A stretch of 64,000 bases of DNA, taken from the NCBI GenBank assembly GCA_045863555.1, contig BTUU01000025.1:5357-69356 (forward strand), given 5' to 3'. The notes below the pieces were generated by a model. The model was not told where the DNA came from. It made no database searches and saw only the letters and a program-made list of their open reading frames with translations. The translations under genes and the position numbers were made by a program. Position 1 is the first letter of the stretch. Every line of letters begins with the position of its first letter. Source of the DNA: JACRLV01 sp045863555 (GTDB lineage Bacteria > Planctomycetota > Phycisphaerae > UBA1845 > Fen-1342). Of the stretch, positions 1-8,903 are shown in pieces.

Positions 1-41
1 GTGACCTGGCGCTGTTTCTGTCGAATTTCGGGCGGGGATAA
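1..41 (+). CDS. C-terminal end of a dockerin-type exported protein (partial)
   Basis: Reading from base 3, the window opens inside a frame that ends DLALFLSNFGRG and then TAA at 39-41. This matches the last turn of the planctomycete dockerin type I motif, in which a D-x-D calcium loop is followed by 'DLALFLSNFG'. A complete example sits on the other strand at 23960-24928 and ends NDLALMLSSFGRRAAP. The rest of the gene lies before the window, so nothing can be said about its other domains. The short length limits confidence, but the fit in the only relevant frame is close. Confidence 0.6.
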   Translation, partial: DLALFLSNFGRG

Positions 42-159
42 CCGCGCTGCGCGGGGCGTGTCTGATCGTACGGGTGGAGCATCCGGACCTGGCGCAGGGA
101 GGCGGGCCGGGGCGACGGCAGGGGCCGTCGGAGAGCCGTCAAGGGAGTGACCAAGCCTC

Positions 160-1365
160 GTGAGTGATGCACCGCAGGTTCAACCGCCGCTTCGAGCGCC
201 GCCGCATCGGGACACGCGCCACATCCTGATCGTCTGCGGCCTGTACGCGGCCGTGCTCGGCGGCGGCATCGGCATCGGCTGGCTCTTCCATGCCGGCTGC
301 GCGGCCCGGCCGGAGCCGCGGACCATCATCGTTCACGATCCGGAAAAACGCTATCCGCTGGCGGCGGCGGAGGAGTTTCCCTGGACGGAGCAGCCCTACC
401 CGGCGTTCCCGATTCCGCCCTACGCGCAGCATCTCAAGGGCGTCGTGGTCGTGCTCGATCCCGGCCACATCGGCCAATCTGAAAAAGGCCGCGGCGCCGA
501 CTGGAAACGCGGGCCGACGGGCCTGCGCGAGCAGGAGCCGAATCTCCGCGTGACCCAGCACCTGCGCGAGTTTCTGGCGGCGGCCGGGGCGCGCGTGATC
601 CTGACGCGCGAGCGCGACATTCCCGGCACGCGGTCGGATGCGGAGGACCTGGCGGACCGGGCTCGGATCGCGAATGAAGCGCAGGCCGATTTGCTCGTAT
701 CCATCCATCACAATGCGGCGGATAACGCCGCCGCGAATTTCACGACGGTCTACTTCCACTCCGACGCGAACGCCAGCCCGGCGAGCCTCGACGCCGCGCG
801 GTATCTCGTCCAGGGCATCGGCGATGCGCTGCGGCTCGAGCGGCACGTGCCTGACCCGATCCGGACGGACCTGACGCTCTACAAGAACGGTTTCGGCGTG
901 CTGCGGCAGACGCGCGTGCCCGCGGTTCTGTGCGAATCGTCGTTTCACTCCAACGCCGAGGAGGAAGAACGGCTCCGCGATCCCGTCTACAACCGGCGCG
1001 AGGCGTACGGCATGTTTTTGGGGATCGCCCGCTGGGCGCAGATGGGGCTGCCGCGCGTGCAGCTCGTCTCGCCGGAAGACGGCTCGGCAGCGCGGGGCGA
1101 TACGGTCGTGATCCAACTGGATGACGGGCTCACGCGGCGCGACGGCAAGGGTCCCGGGGCGACGAGAATCCTCCCGGCGTCGCTGCGGATCGAGCTGGAT
1201 GGGCGGCCGCTTGCACGCGAATCGCTCGACCGGCCGCGCGGACGGCTGGCCGTGAAAATACCGCCCGATGCGCCGACGGGCGAAGTGACGCTCTTCGTCG
1301 ACTTCGAGAACCTGTACGGCCAGCATGTGCTGCATCCGGTGATCGAGCTGAACATCGCGCGGTGA
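160..1365 (+). CDS. N-acetylmuramoyl-L-alanine amidase (Amidase_3 family)
   Basis: This is a zinc amidase of 401 aa that should cleave the amide bond between the glycan strand and the stem peptide of peptidoglycan. Residues 21-43 form one hydrophobic segment, so the enzyme is probably anchored in the membrane and faces the periplasm. The Amidase_3 fold spans about 94-290. Visible metal or catalytic residues are His103 in LDPGH, Glu124 or Glu126, the His pair 183-184 in SIHHNA, and Glu258 in VLCESSFHSN. Residues 300-401 look like a small beta-rich extra domain of unknown role. The start is GTG at 160, after a weak SD; no better in-frame start precedes the membrane segment. A hairpin terminator follows directly. 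Confidence 0.9.
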   Translation: MSDAPQVQPPLRAPPHRDTRHILIVCGLYAAVLGGGIGIGWLFHAGCAARPEPRTIIVHDPEKRYPLAAAEEFPWTEQPYPAFPIPPYAQHLKGVVVVLDPGHIGQSEKGRGADWKRGPTGLREQEPNLRVTQHLREFLAAAGARVILTRERDIPGTRSDAEDLADRARIANEAQADLLVSIHHNAADNAAANFTTVYFHSDANASPASLDAARYLVQGIGDALRLERHVPDPIRTDLTLYKNGFGVLRQTRVPAVLCESSFHSNAEEEERLRDPVYNRREAYGMFLGIARWAQMGLPRVQLVSPEDGSAARGDTVVIQLDDGLTRRDGKGPGATRILPASLRIELDGRPLARESLDRPRGRLAVKIPPDAPTGEVTLFVDFENLYGQHVLHPVIELNIAR

Positions 1366-1408
1366 GCCCGGCGCGCAGAGCGGACAGGCCTTGCGCGCGG
1401 GCATTTTT
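1366..1408 (+). terminator. Rho-independent terminator after the amidase gene
   Basis: GCCC (1366-1369) and GCGCGC (1371-1376) pair with GCGCGC-GGGC (1393-1402), leaving one bulged G. The run ATTTTT follows at 1403-1408. The T-run is on the + strand side only, so the element serves the amidase gene rather than the minus-strand ferredoxin gene that ends at 1422. Confidence 0.6.
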
Positions 1409-1421
1409 GCGCCGGCGGGGG

Positions 1422-1787
1422 CTATCCGATCTTCGCCGGTCCCCGATGGGCGCAGGCCGGTGTGTTGACGCATTCCGGATCCAGCATCAGGCGTTTTACC
1501 GGCTCGCCGCCGATCAGGTGTTTCACAACGATCTCGGCCGCGTCTTCCGGCTTCACGAATCCGTACCAGACCTGGTCCGGGTACACGACCACCGTCGCGC
1601 CGTGTTCGCACTGGTCCAGGCAGGCGGACTGGTTCGCCCGAATCCGCTTGTTCAGGCCGCGATTCTTGAGTTCGGTCCGCAGGGCGTCGCGGACGGCCTC
1701 GCCGCCGCGCGATGCGCAGCAGCCGCGCGGATGGCCGTCCGGCCGGGTGTTGCAGCAGATGAACAGGTGTCGCTCATACAGGGGCAT
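1422..1787 (-). CDS. Thioredoxin-like [2Fe-2S] ferredoxin
   Basis: This small soluble electron carrier (121 aa) belongs to the thioredoxin-fold [2Fe-2S] ferredoxins. Four cysteine positions fit the family: the CCNTRPDGHPRGCC stretch near residues 9-22 and the CLDQC pair near 62-66, followed by the typical VVVYPDQVWYG segment. The chosen start ATG at 1787 opens MPLYERHLFICCN and has a GAGGAG SD just upstream. The open frame runs further up to 1928, but that extension has no SD and low-complexity content. The redox partner is not in the neighbourhood, so its pathway is unknown. Confidence 0.85.
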   Translation of the reverse strand: MPLYERHLFICCNTRPDGHPRGCCASRGGEAVRDALRTELKNRGLNKRIRANQSACLDQCEHGATVVVYPDQVWYGFVKPEDAAEIVVKHLIGGEPVKRLMLDPECVNTPACAHRGPAKIG

Positions 1788-1908
1788 CGGTGACTCCTCG
1801 CGCGGTCGGCGCTCACCGCCGGGCCCGCGGACGGATGATACCGTCGGGCACACCGGCAAACTGTTTGCCGCTGTCGAAGGATGCGCCTTTCCGGCAGAAT
1901 ACCCTTCG

Positions 1909-3735
1909 ATGACGCCGCTGCCCGACACGCGCCCGCCGCCATCCGCCGTCGCGGATGATCACGCCATTCTGGCGGAGTTCCTCGCGCGGCTTGTCGAGCG
2001 TGTTTCCGACGCCCTACCGGCCGCGGGTCAGCGAGGCGACCACGAGCGACGGCTCGCGGGTCTCGAACTGGCGGAGGCGGCGCTGCGGCTTGCGGGTTCG
2101 CGACGCGGGCGGCCGCTTCAGATTGCGGTCGTCGGCCCGACGCAGACGGGCAAGAGCACGGTCGTGAACCTGCTGCTGGGCGAGAATCGCGCCGGCGTGA
2201 GTCCCCTGGCAGGCTACACGGTCCACGCGCAGGGTTTCGCAATCGGGGCCGACGAGGGCGACGCGTGGCTGGCCTCCGCTTTTCCGAAATTTGACCGTGT
2301 TTCACCCGGCGGCCTCTCGCGCGACGACCTCGGCGCGTACTCGATCCAGGCCGTCGGCGAAGCGAACGGCCGGATCGCACCGTGCGTCCTCTGGGACACG
2401 CCGGATTTCGACTCGCTGGCCTCCGCGGAGTACCGCCGGGCCGTGCTGGAGTGTGCGGCGCTGGCGGACGTTCTCGTGCTCGTGGTGAGCAAGGAAAAGT
2501 ACGCCGATCTTTCGGTCTGGGAGTTTCTCGAGCTGGTCGCCCCGCTCCAGACGCCGCTCGTGATCGTGCTCAACAAGATGACGGAGGATGCGGGCGCGAC
2601 GATCATCGCGGCGGTCGAGGATCGCCTCGACCGGCTGCGACCGGCGCCGAGCGTGCGCGTGGTCGGGCTGCCGTGGTCGGCGGTGCTTCGGGCGACGGGG
2701 GATGGCATGGACCGGGCGGCGGTGCAGCGGCTGCGCGACGCGATCGGCGCGGCGGGAACGGCCGCCCAGAAAGACGAAGGCAACCCGTCGGCCGGCGCGG
2801 TGCGGCTTGTGCGGCGCGGCTGGAGCGAGTGGACAGCGCCGCTGGTGGCGGAGCGGCACGTGCGGCTGGAGTGGGAGGAGCTCGTGTCGCGCGAGGTGGA
2901 CGCGGCGGTCGCGGGTTACTCGCGCGATTTTCTGGAGCACCCGCAGCGCTACGATACGTTTCGGCGTGCGACGCTTGAGCTGCTGCGCATGCTGGAGCTT
3001 CCGGTTGTGGGCACGGCGCTGGGGCGGGCGCGCGAGCTCGTGTCCGGCGTCGCGCGAAGCGCCTGGTCGTTCGGCCGGCGCGTGCTGGCGCGGTCGGCTG
3101 GAGCGGATCGGCCTGAGCCGCCGAGCGCGGAGCGGCTGGTGCTCGAGAACCTCGTCGACCGCTGCCTCTTCGGCGTCGCCCGGGATGCGCTGCGCCGCTG
3201 CCGCGAGAGCGAGGAAGGCGCGGCCGCATGGCAGGCGCTGAGCGAGCGGCTGGAACACGACGAACCGCTCCTGCGCGAGCAGTTTCTGGCGCGGGCGGCG
3301 GATGCGCAGGCCGCCTTCGCCCCGGAGATCCGGGCGACAGCCGATCACCTTCTCTCCGTGCTGAAGGAGCGTCCGGCGCTGCTCAACACGCTGCGGGCGG
3401 CCCGGGCGACGACGGACGTGGCGTCGATCGCGCTGGCGATCAAGACCGGCGGCTCGCCCGTGCACGACCTGCTGCTGGCGCCGGCGATGTTCGCATTCAC
3501 GTCGATTCTGACCGAGGGGGCGCTGGGCCAGTACATGGGCGGCGTTGCCCGCGACCTGCGGAAGCGGCAACTCGACCACATGCGCCGGGCATTCTTCGAC
3601 CAGCCGGTGGGCACGGACCTGGCTGCGCTGTCGCGGCGACTGGAAGGGCCGCGGCTCTACGGCGCGCTGACCGATGATCTGGCGGCGGCGGCGGCGGCGC
3701 TCGACCGCCTCGAAGCGGCGGAGGCGGCGGCATGA
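1909..3735 (+). CDS. Era/dynamin-like GTPase, first of a coupled pair
   Basis: This P-loop GTPase of 608 aa carries all the guanine-nucleotide motifs: G1 GPTQTGKS at 76-83, G3 DTPD at 163-166 and G4 NKMTED at 222-227. After the G domain (about 70-270) comes a long helical C-terminal region with a hydrophobic stretch near 520-545, suggesting membrane association. The start ATG at 1909 is chosen because it opens MTPLPDTRPPP shortly before conserved sequence; the frame is open further up only as a shadow of the ferredoxin gene. The stop overlaps the start of the next GTPase gene as ATGA, so the two are probably translated together. I do not recognise a named family member, so the cellular role stays open. 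Confidence 0.8.
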   Translation: MTPLPDTRPPPSAVADDHAILAEFLARLVERVSDALPAAGQRGDHERRLAGLELAEAALRLAGSRRGRPLQIAVVGPTQTGKSTVVNLLLGENRAGVSPLAGYTVHAQGFAIGADEGDAWLASAFPKFDRVSPGGLSRDDLGAYSIQAVGEANGRIAPCVLWDTPDFDSLASAEYRRAVLECAALADVLVLVVSKEKYADLSVWEFLELVAPLQTPLVIVLNKMTEDAGATIIAAVEDRLDRLRPAPSVRVVGLPWSAVLRATGDGMDRAAVQRLRDAIGAAGTAAQKDEGNPSAGAVRLVRRGWSEWTAPLVAERHVRLEWEELVSREVDAAVAGYSRDFLEHPQRYDTFRRATLELLRMLELPVVGTALGRARELVSGVARSAWSFGRRVLARSAGADRPEPPSAERLVLENLVDRCLFGVARDALRRCRESEEGAAAWQALSERLEHDEPLLREQFLARAADAQAAFAPEIRATADHLLSVLKERPALLNTLRAARATTDVASIALAIKTGGSPVHDLLLAPAMFAFTSILTEGALGQYMGGVARDLRKRQLDHMRRAFFDQPVGTDLAALSRRLEGPRLYGALTDDLAAAAAALDRLEAAEAAA

Positions 3736-5477
3736 AGCCGGAGATCGACACGTTTTTTGCGCGCAGCCGGGCGTGGATCGAGTCCGCGCGCGACGCCGGC
3801 TGGCTGACCGAGTCGTCGCTTTCCGCGTTCGACCGGCTCGAACGCGCGACTCCCGCCGATCTGTTCCGGCCCGAGGCGGTTCGTCCGCTGGTGGTTGCGT
3901 TCTTCGGCGGCACGGGCGTCGGAAAGAGCAGCCTGCTCAACCGGCTCGCGGGCTCGGCGCTGGCCCGCACGGGCGTCGAGCGGCCGACCAGCCGCGAGGT
4001 GACGCTCTATTGCCACGAGGAGACGCCGCTCGGAGAACTTCCGCCGGGATTGATCGAGCGGGTGCGGATCGCCCACCACACGGCCGCTGCGCGGCGGGAC
4101 ATCGTGTGGATCGACGCACCGGACATCGACAGCGTCGAGACTTCCAACCGTGAGCTGGTCTTCGCGTGGCTCCCGCACGTGGATCTGGTCATCTACGTCG
4201 TCAGCCCGGAGCGGTACCGCGACGACGCCGGGTGGCGGGCGCTGCTGGCCCGCGGGCGGATGCACGGGTGGATGTTCATCATGAACCGCTGCGACGAGGG
4301 CGAGCCGGGGCAGCTCGACGATTTCGCGGCGATCCTGGGCGAGGCGGGGTTCGCCGATCCGCTGGTGTTCGCGACGAGCTGCGCGCCCGCGGCGGCCGGC
4401 GGACAACTGCTCCTCGGCGGCGGCGATCAATTCGAGCGGATTGAACACACCGTTCGCGATGCGCTGCGACGCCACGGCGTGCGCGAAATCGAGCGGATCG
4501 GCCTCGCCGGGCGGCTCGCGGAACTCGACGATCAACTCGCCGCGCTGCTGGGGAGAATCGGCGACGAAGCGGTATGGCGAGGGCTTCAGAAGAGCTTTGC
4601 CGACCATTGCGATCGATTCACGACAGCGCTGGAGTCCGGCGTGCAGTGGCCTATTCGCGCTGCGGCGGCGCGATTCGCGACGCGGAACGAGGGCGCGGCG
4701 GCGTGGCTGCTGGCGCGCGTCCGGGGCGAGCGGCGCGGGGCGACGGGCGATGCGACGGCGCGACGAGAAACGGAAGGGGATCCGGCCCCGGCGCACGCGG
4801 ATTCCGGGGACATCTCGGCGCTCGCGGAGTCGCTCTGGGATGAGTGGGCGGCGTCGCGACTGGGCGAGCTGATCGATGAACTGGAGGTCGACGCGCACCG
4901 CGCCGGGCTCGCGGCTGAGCCGATCCGCAGCGCCCTGGCCCCGGTCGTCGAGCGGGCGGGAAAGTCGGTCGTCGGGCAGGCGGAGACGAGTCTGCGGGCG
5001 GCGGTGGCCCGGCCGGGCAGCGCGATTCAACGCGCGGCGCGGCGGGTGACGGGATTTTTGACAGTCGCCGGGCCGGGCAGCGCGGTGCTCTGGATCTGGT
5101 GGCAGGTGTTCCAGGGGTACTACCGGGCGTCGAGCGGAGCCACGGCGTACCTCGGCAGCGAATTCCTGATCCACAGCGGGATGCTCGTTTTCTTCTCGTG
5201 GGTGATCCCGTTCGCGGCGGACCGGCTGCTCGCGCCGTCGCTGGAGCGTGCGGCCCGGGAGGGGCTCTCGGCCGGTTTTGCAGAGGCGCTCGCGGGCCTG
5301 CGGGCGGAACTTGAGTCGCGACTGTGCGCGTGCGCCCAGGACGCGGGCGGGCTGCGGGCGGCCGGCGCGGCGATCCGCGGCGATCTCTCGGCCGCGACGC
5401 GTGTGGGACCGTCGGCTGCGGACGACTCGGTGCTTTCGCGCATGATCCCGGCGGTGCGCTCGGTCGCGCGCGAGTAG
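3732..5477 (+). CDS. Membrane-associated GTPase, second of a coupled pair
   Basis: The protein is a 581 aa GTPase. G1 is GGTGVGKSS at 59-67, G3 is DAPD at 128-131, and G4 reads NRCD at 185-188, where Arg replaces the usual Lys of NKxD. Near residues 440-500 there are hydrophobic stretches around LTVAGPGSAVLWIWWQVF and MLVFFSWVIPFAA, so it likely sits in the inner membrane by a hairpin. The ATG at 3732 overlaps the stop of the preceding GTPase by four bases. Two dissimilar GTPases made from one message may form a heterodimer, as dynamin-like pairs do; this is inference from gene order. Confidence 0.8.
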   Translation: MKPEIDTFFARSRAWIESARDAGWLTESSLSAFDRLERATPADLFRPEAVRPLVVAFFGGTGVGKSSLLNRLAGSALARTGVERPTSREVTLYCHEETPLGELPPGLIERVRIAHHTAAARRDIVWIDAPDIDSVETSNRELVFAWLPHVDLVIYVVSPERYRDDAGWRALLARGRMHGWMFIMNRCDEGEPGQLDDFAAILGEAGFADPLVFATSCAPAAAGGQLLLGGGDQFERIEHTVRDALRRHGVREIERIGLAGRLAELDDQLAALLGRIGDEAVWRGLQKSFADHCDRFTTALESGVQWPIRAAAARFATRNEGAAAWLLARVRGERRGATGDATARRETEGDPAPAHADSGDISALAESLWDEWAASRLGELIDELEVDAHRAGLAAEPIRSALAPVVERAGKSVVGQAETSLRAAVARPGSAIQRAARRVTGFLTVAGPGSAVLWIWWQVFQGYYRASSGATAYLGSEFLIHSGMLVFFSWVIPFAADRLLAPSLERAAREGLSAGFAEALAGLRAELESRLCACAQDAGGLRAAGAAIRGDLSAATRVGPSAADDSVLSRMIPAVRSVARE

Positions 5478-5507
5478 GCGCTGAGCGGCGGTTGCGCAAT
5501 GGTGCGG

Positions 5508-6836
5508 CTACAGAACCGTGCCGCTGAACAGCGAGAGCGCGATCAGGAAATAGATGACGATCCCGGTGACGTCGACGAAGGTTGAAACGAACGGGGCGGA
5601 AGCGCTGGCGGGGTCGAGGCCCAGGCGGCGGAGCGCGAAGGGGAGCATGGAACCGACGACCGTCCCCCACAGCACGACGCCGAGCACGCTGAGCGCGACG
5701 GTGATGGCGAGCATCAGCCGATGGGGGCCGAAGATCGGCTCACCCAGGAGCCGGGTGACGGCGTCCCAGACGAACACGTGCGCGATGCCGACGCAGCCGA
5801 GTCCGGCGCCGAGCATCAACCCGACGGTGGCTTCGCGGCGGAGGATCCGCCACCAGTCGCGCAGCCGGAATTCGTCGAGCGCCATCGCCCGGATGACGAG
5901 GGTGCAGGCCTGTGAGCCGGAATTGCCGCCGCTGCTGACGATGAGCGGGATGAACAGGCTCAGGAAGATCGCCTTGCCGAGCTGGCCCTGAAAGTAGCTC
6001 AGGGCAGACGCCGTGAACGTGCCGCCGACGAACAGCACGATGAGCCAGACGATGCGTTTGCGCATCATTTCGGTCAGGGAGACCTGGAGATACGGGGCGT
6101 CGAGGGCGGACATGCCGCCGACCTTCTGGATGTCCTCCGTCGCCTCTTCGCGCACCACGTCGACGATGTCGTCGACCGTGACCACGCCCTTCATGCGCCC
6201 GTCGACGTCGACGACGGGAATCATGGAGAGGTCGTGCTCGGCGAAGAGGTTGCTGAGCACCTCCTGGTCCGTCTCCTCGCCGACCGTCACCAGGTCCGTG
6301 CGCATCAGGTCGCGGACCTTCTTGTCCGGCGCGGCCGTCACGAGCTCGCGCAGCGACACGACGCCCAGGAGATTCTGGCTCGAATTGAGCACGTACCCGT
6401 AGTAGATGTTCTCGACGCGCTCGCGCGTCTGGCGGCGAAGATACGCGATCGACTCATCCGCGCTCATCTCCGGCCGCAGGCGGGCGAAGCGCGGGCTCAT
6501 CAGCCCGCCGGCGTCATCCTCCGCGTACGCCAGCAGCGCGGTGACTTCTTTCCGCGTCGTCTCGTCGAGCAGAGCCAGGAGACCGGGCCGGTGCTCCTCC
6601 GGAACCGCCTGGAGCACGTCGGCGGCATCGTCGGGCGCGAGGAGGCGCATCCAGATGCGCTGTTCGCTCGCCGGCATCGCCAGGAGCAGCTCGGCCTGAT
6701 CGAGCGCTTCGATCGAGTCGAACACCGTCTCCGCGTCGACGCGCGACAGCATGGCGAAGCCTTCCGACCGCTCGGGATCGGAGAGCACCGGCCACGCCTC
6801 GAGCAGTTCGTTCGCGGAGGGCGTCAACTCGGCCAC
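5508..6836 (-). CDS. mgtE: MgtE magnesium transporter
   Basis: This 442 aa protein has the MgtE plan: an N-terminal helical Mg-sensor domain (about 1-125), two CBS domains (about 130-250), and five membrane helices in the C-terminal part. The pore signatures PLIVSSGGNSGSQ and DPASASAPFVSTFVDVTG, with the conserved Asp of the ion pathway, are present. MgtE proteins are Mg2+ channels of the inner membrane that close when cytoplasmic Mg2+ rises. GTG at 6836 is preferred because GAGGTG lies five bases before it; ATG at 6854 is the other option and lacks an SD. No Mg-sensing leader RNA fits the short upstream gap. Confidence 0.93.
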   Translation of the reverse strand: MAELTPSANELLEAWPVLSDPERSEGFAMLSRVDAETVFDSIEALDQAELLLAMPASEQRIWMRLLAPDDAADVLQAVPEEHRPGLLALLDETTRKEVTALLAYAEDDAGGLMSPRFARLRPEMSADESIAYLRRQTRERVENIYYGYVLNSSQNLLGVVSLRELVTAAPDKKVRDLMRTDLVTVGEETDQEVLSNLFAEHDLSMIPVVDVDGRMKGVVTVDDIVDVVREEATEDIQKVGGMSALDAPYLQVSLTEMMRKRIVWLIVLFVGGTFTASALSYFQGQLGKAIFLSLFIPLIVSSGGNSGSQACTLVIRAMALDEFRLRDWWRILRREATVGLMLGAGLGCVGIAHVFVWDAVTRLLGEPIFGPHRLMLAITVALSVLGVVLWGTVVGSMLPFALRRLGLDPASASAPFVSTFVDVTGIVIYFLIALSLFSGTVL

Positions 6837-6974
6837 GGTTCCACCTCGGCGCATGCGTCGGATCGGAATCCGGGAATCTAATCGGGCGAGCGAACCGCGG
6901 CCACCGGGAGAGGGTCGAGCAACGCGGTTCGAGGATGGACGATCGCACCCGGCCGGATCGACGGCGAGCGGGCT

Positions 6975-8189
6975 TCACGCCGCGGGCGGGCCGCTATCGC
7001 TGACCTCCATCGCCACGACCGTGATGTCGTCTTCGGGGTTCAGCGATCCTTCCTGGCGGTCGAGATGGGCTTCGAGGGCGCCGATGAAGCCGCTCAGATC
7101 GTGGCGGGCCCAGTCGACGAGCTGCGGCGTGAACTCGGCCGGTCCGTCTTTTGAATCGCGGGGGCCGAGGAAGAGCGCTTCCAGTCCATCGGTATAGAAG
7201 ATCACCTTGTCGCGCGGCCGAAGCTGCACGCAGGTCTCCTCAAACTCAGGCGGGATCTCGGCGAGGCCCATGAGCCCGCCTTCGGCGCGGATCTCCTCGA
7301 TCTCGCCGCCGGCGTGAATGAGCAACGGGTACGGGTGGCCGCCGCGGGCGAATTGAAAGTGCATCGTGCGCGAGTTGACGACCGCGTAGGCAGCGGTGAC
7401 GAAGTTGGAATTGGGCAGTTCGTGCCGGGCGAGGCCGTCGTGCATCATGGCCATCACCTGCGCCGGCGTCGCGATGCGCAGCTCGCTGCCCACGCCGAAC
7501 ATCGGGACGAGCGATTTGCGGAGGAACATCGTGATCAGGCCTGCCGCCGTGCCATGCCCCATGGCGTCGGCGATGAACATGCCCACGTGGCTCTCGTCAA
7601 TCTGGATGACGTCGAAGATATCGCCGCTGACGAACGACGCCGGGCGGAACACGGCTGAAAACCGCAGCCGCCCCGCCGTCGGCAGGATGCGCGGCATGAA
7701 GTCGCGCTGAAGCCGGCCGGCGAGGCGCATCTCGCGGTCGAGCTCTGAAATGTAGCGGTTGAGCTGCTCGCTGAGCCGCTGCATGTGGCGCAGCTCGTCG
7801 TCGAGGCAGCGCACGAGCGGAACGTACTGTGCGAGCGTCGTGAGCCGCCCGACAACCTCCTCAAGCGAGGAATCGGCCGCGAGGATATCGAGCCCGTCGC
7901 TGCTGCGGTGCGCGGATTCACACCCGGCCGTCCAGACCACCGTGGGGACCTGAAGTTCGCGGAGCTCGGCGAGCTTGCGGCCGACGTCGCCCGCCGCATC
8001 CCGCGACTGGGCCTCGTCGAGTAGGAGCAGTGCGAGGCGGCCCGCGACGGCGGCCGCGCTGGGCGTCGGGTCGGTCAGTGCACAGCGCCGGGGATCCAGC
8101 CCACGGGCGGTGAGCAGCGCATCGACGCGTCCGTTATCCGCCGGGGTGGACCCGATGACGAGCACCTGTGGTCGCGGCGTTGCCGGCAT
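6975..8189 (-). CDS. SpoIIE/RsbU-type PP2C serine phosphatase with degenerate receiver domain
   Basis: The protein (404 aa) starts with a receiver-like alpha/beta domain (about 4-115) that reads LLLLDEAQ where a phospho-acceptor Asp is expected in a short loop; whether it is phosphorylated is unclear. A helical linker around 120-170 (LDDELRHMQRLSEQLNRYISELDREM) leads to the phosphatase domain, marked by RLQRDFMPRILP, SGDIFDV and FIADAMGHGTAAG. Such enzymes dephosphorylate anti-anti-sigma factors in partner-switching systems. No STAS or anti-sigma gene is adjacent. The ATG at 8189 follows AGGGGA and is preferred over the longer frame starting at 8228. Confidence 0.85.
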   Translation of the reverse strand: MPATPRPQVLVIGSTPADNGRVDALLTARGLDPRRCALTDPTPSAAAVAGRLALLLLDEAQSRDAAGDVGRKLAELRELQVPTVVWTAGCESAHRSSDGLDILAADSSLEEVVGRLTTLAQYVPLVRCLDDELRHMQRLSEQLNRYISELDREMRLAGRLQRDFMPRILPTAGRLRFSAVFRPASFVSGDIFDVIQIDESHVGMFIADAMGHGTAAGLITMFLRKSLVPMFGVGSELRIATPAQVMAMMHDGLARHELPNSNFVTAAYAVVNSRTMHFQFARGGHPYPLLIHAGGEIEEIRAEGGLMGLAEIPPEFEETCVQLRPRDKVIFYTDGLEALFLGPRDSKDGPAEFTPQLVDWARHDLSGFIGALEAHLDRQEGSLNPEDDITVVAMEVSDSGPPAA

Positions 8190-8271
8190 GAAGTCCCCTG
8201 TCGCAATCGCGCAGAAACCGCGCAGCACGCGATTCCTCAGTCGATCGTCCTACAAGGGGGGTATCGATGGG

Positions 8272-8814
8272 CTACGGCCGGCGCTTGAATACGTCGTCCG
8301 GGATCACGATCCGGTCGCCCTCGGCAATCGCCAGGCGCTGGAAGGTGCCGGCCTTGACCTCGAGCGCAAACATGGCCGGTTCGATGGAGGAGTAGGTCTG
8401 GAGCGTGAGGGGGGGCATGGTGTGCGTCGCGACGATTGTTCCATCCGCGCGGGCAAAGGCGATGTCGAGCGATGTGATCGTGTTCTTCATCCAGAAGCCG
8501 CGGATGCGCTCGTCGTCAAAGACGAACAGCATTCCCTGGTCGTCGGGAATTTCATCGGCGGAGAGGTACATCAGCCCCTCGGCCCGGGTATCTTCGTCAT
8601 CCGCCAGCCAGACGCGGAACGCAGCTTTCGCGGCGGCATCCGCGCCGGCGACCGTGACGGACGAGGCGGGCAGTGAGGCGACCGGAAACTCGCGCTGATT
8701 CGACAGGGGTGCGCCGTCGGAGCTGGTCGGGCTAGATGAGCCGATGCAGCCGAATCCCAGCCCCATCGCGCTCGACATCGCCACCGCCGCCGCTGTTCGG
8801 AAACCCGCCTGCAT
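8272..8814 (-). CDS. DUF192 lipoprotein
   Basis: This is a 180 aa exported protein with a DUF192 domain over residues 70-175, recognised by GLMYLSADEIPDDQGMLF and FWMKNTITSLDIAF. The family is small, beta-rich and of unknown biochemical role. The N-terminus MQAGFRTAAAVAMSSAMGLG ends in GFGC and so probably carries a lipoprotein signal. GGGAGG stands eight bases before ATG 8814, which is why this start is chosen over 8889. The next gene upstream is another lipoprotein on the same strand, about 90 bases away, and the two may share a transcript. Confidence 0.85.
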   Translation of the reverse strand: MQAGFRTAAAVAMSSAMGLGFGCIGSSSPTSSDGAPLSNQREFPVASLPASSVTVAGADAAAKAAFRVWLADDEDTRAEGLMYLSADEIPDDQGMLFVFDDERIRGFWMKNTITSLDIAFARADGTIVATHTMPPLTLQTYSSIEPAMFALEVKAGTFQRLAIAEGDRIVIPDDVFKRRP

Positions 8815-8903
8815 CGATGCACGCCTCCCGGCAACCCGAATCGGCATTCTACACGCGCCGGGCCCCGGCCACACGCGGCCTTCAGCCATTTTTCTGGCGA
8901 CGC

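Noticed and set aside
139..1611. Long minus-strand frame of 490 aa
   Set aside because: It is the antisense shadow of the amidase gene, Arg/Pro-rich and without recognisable domains; high GC keeps such frames open.
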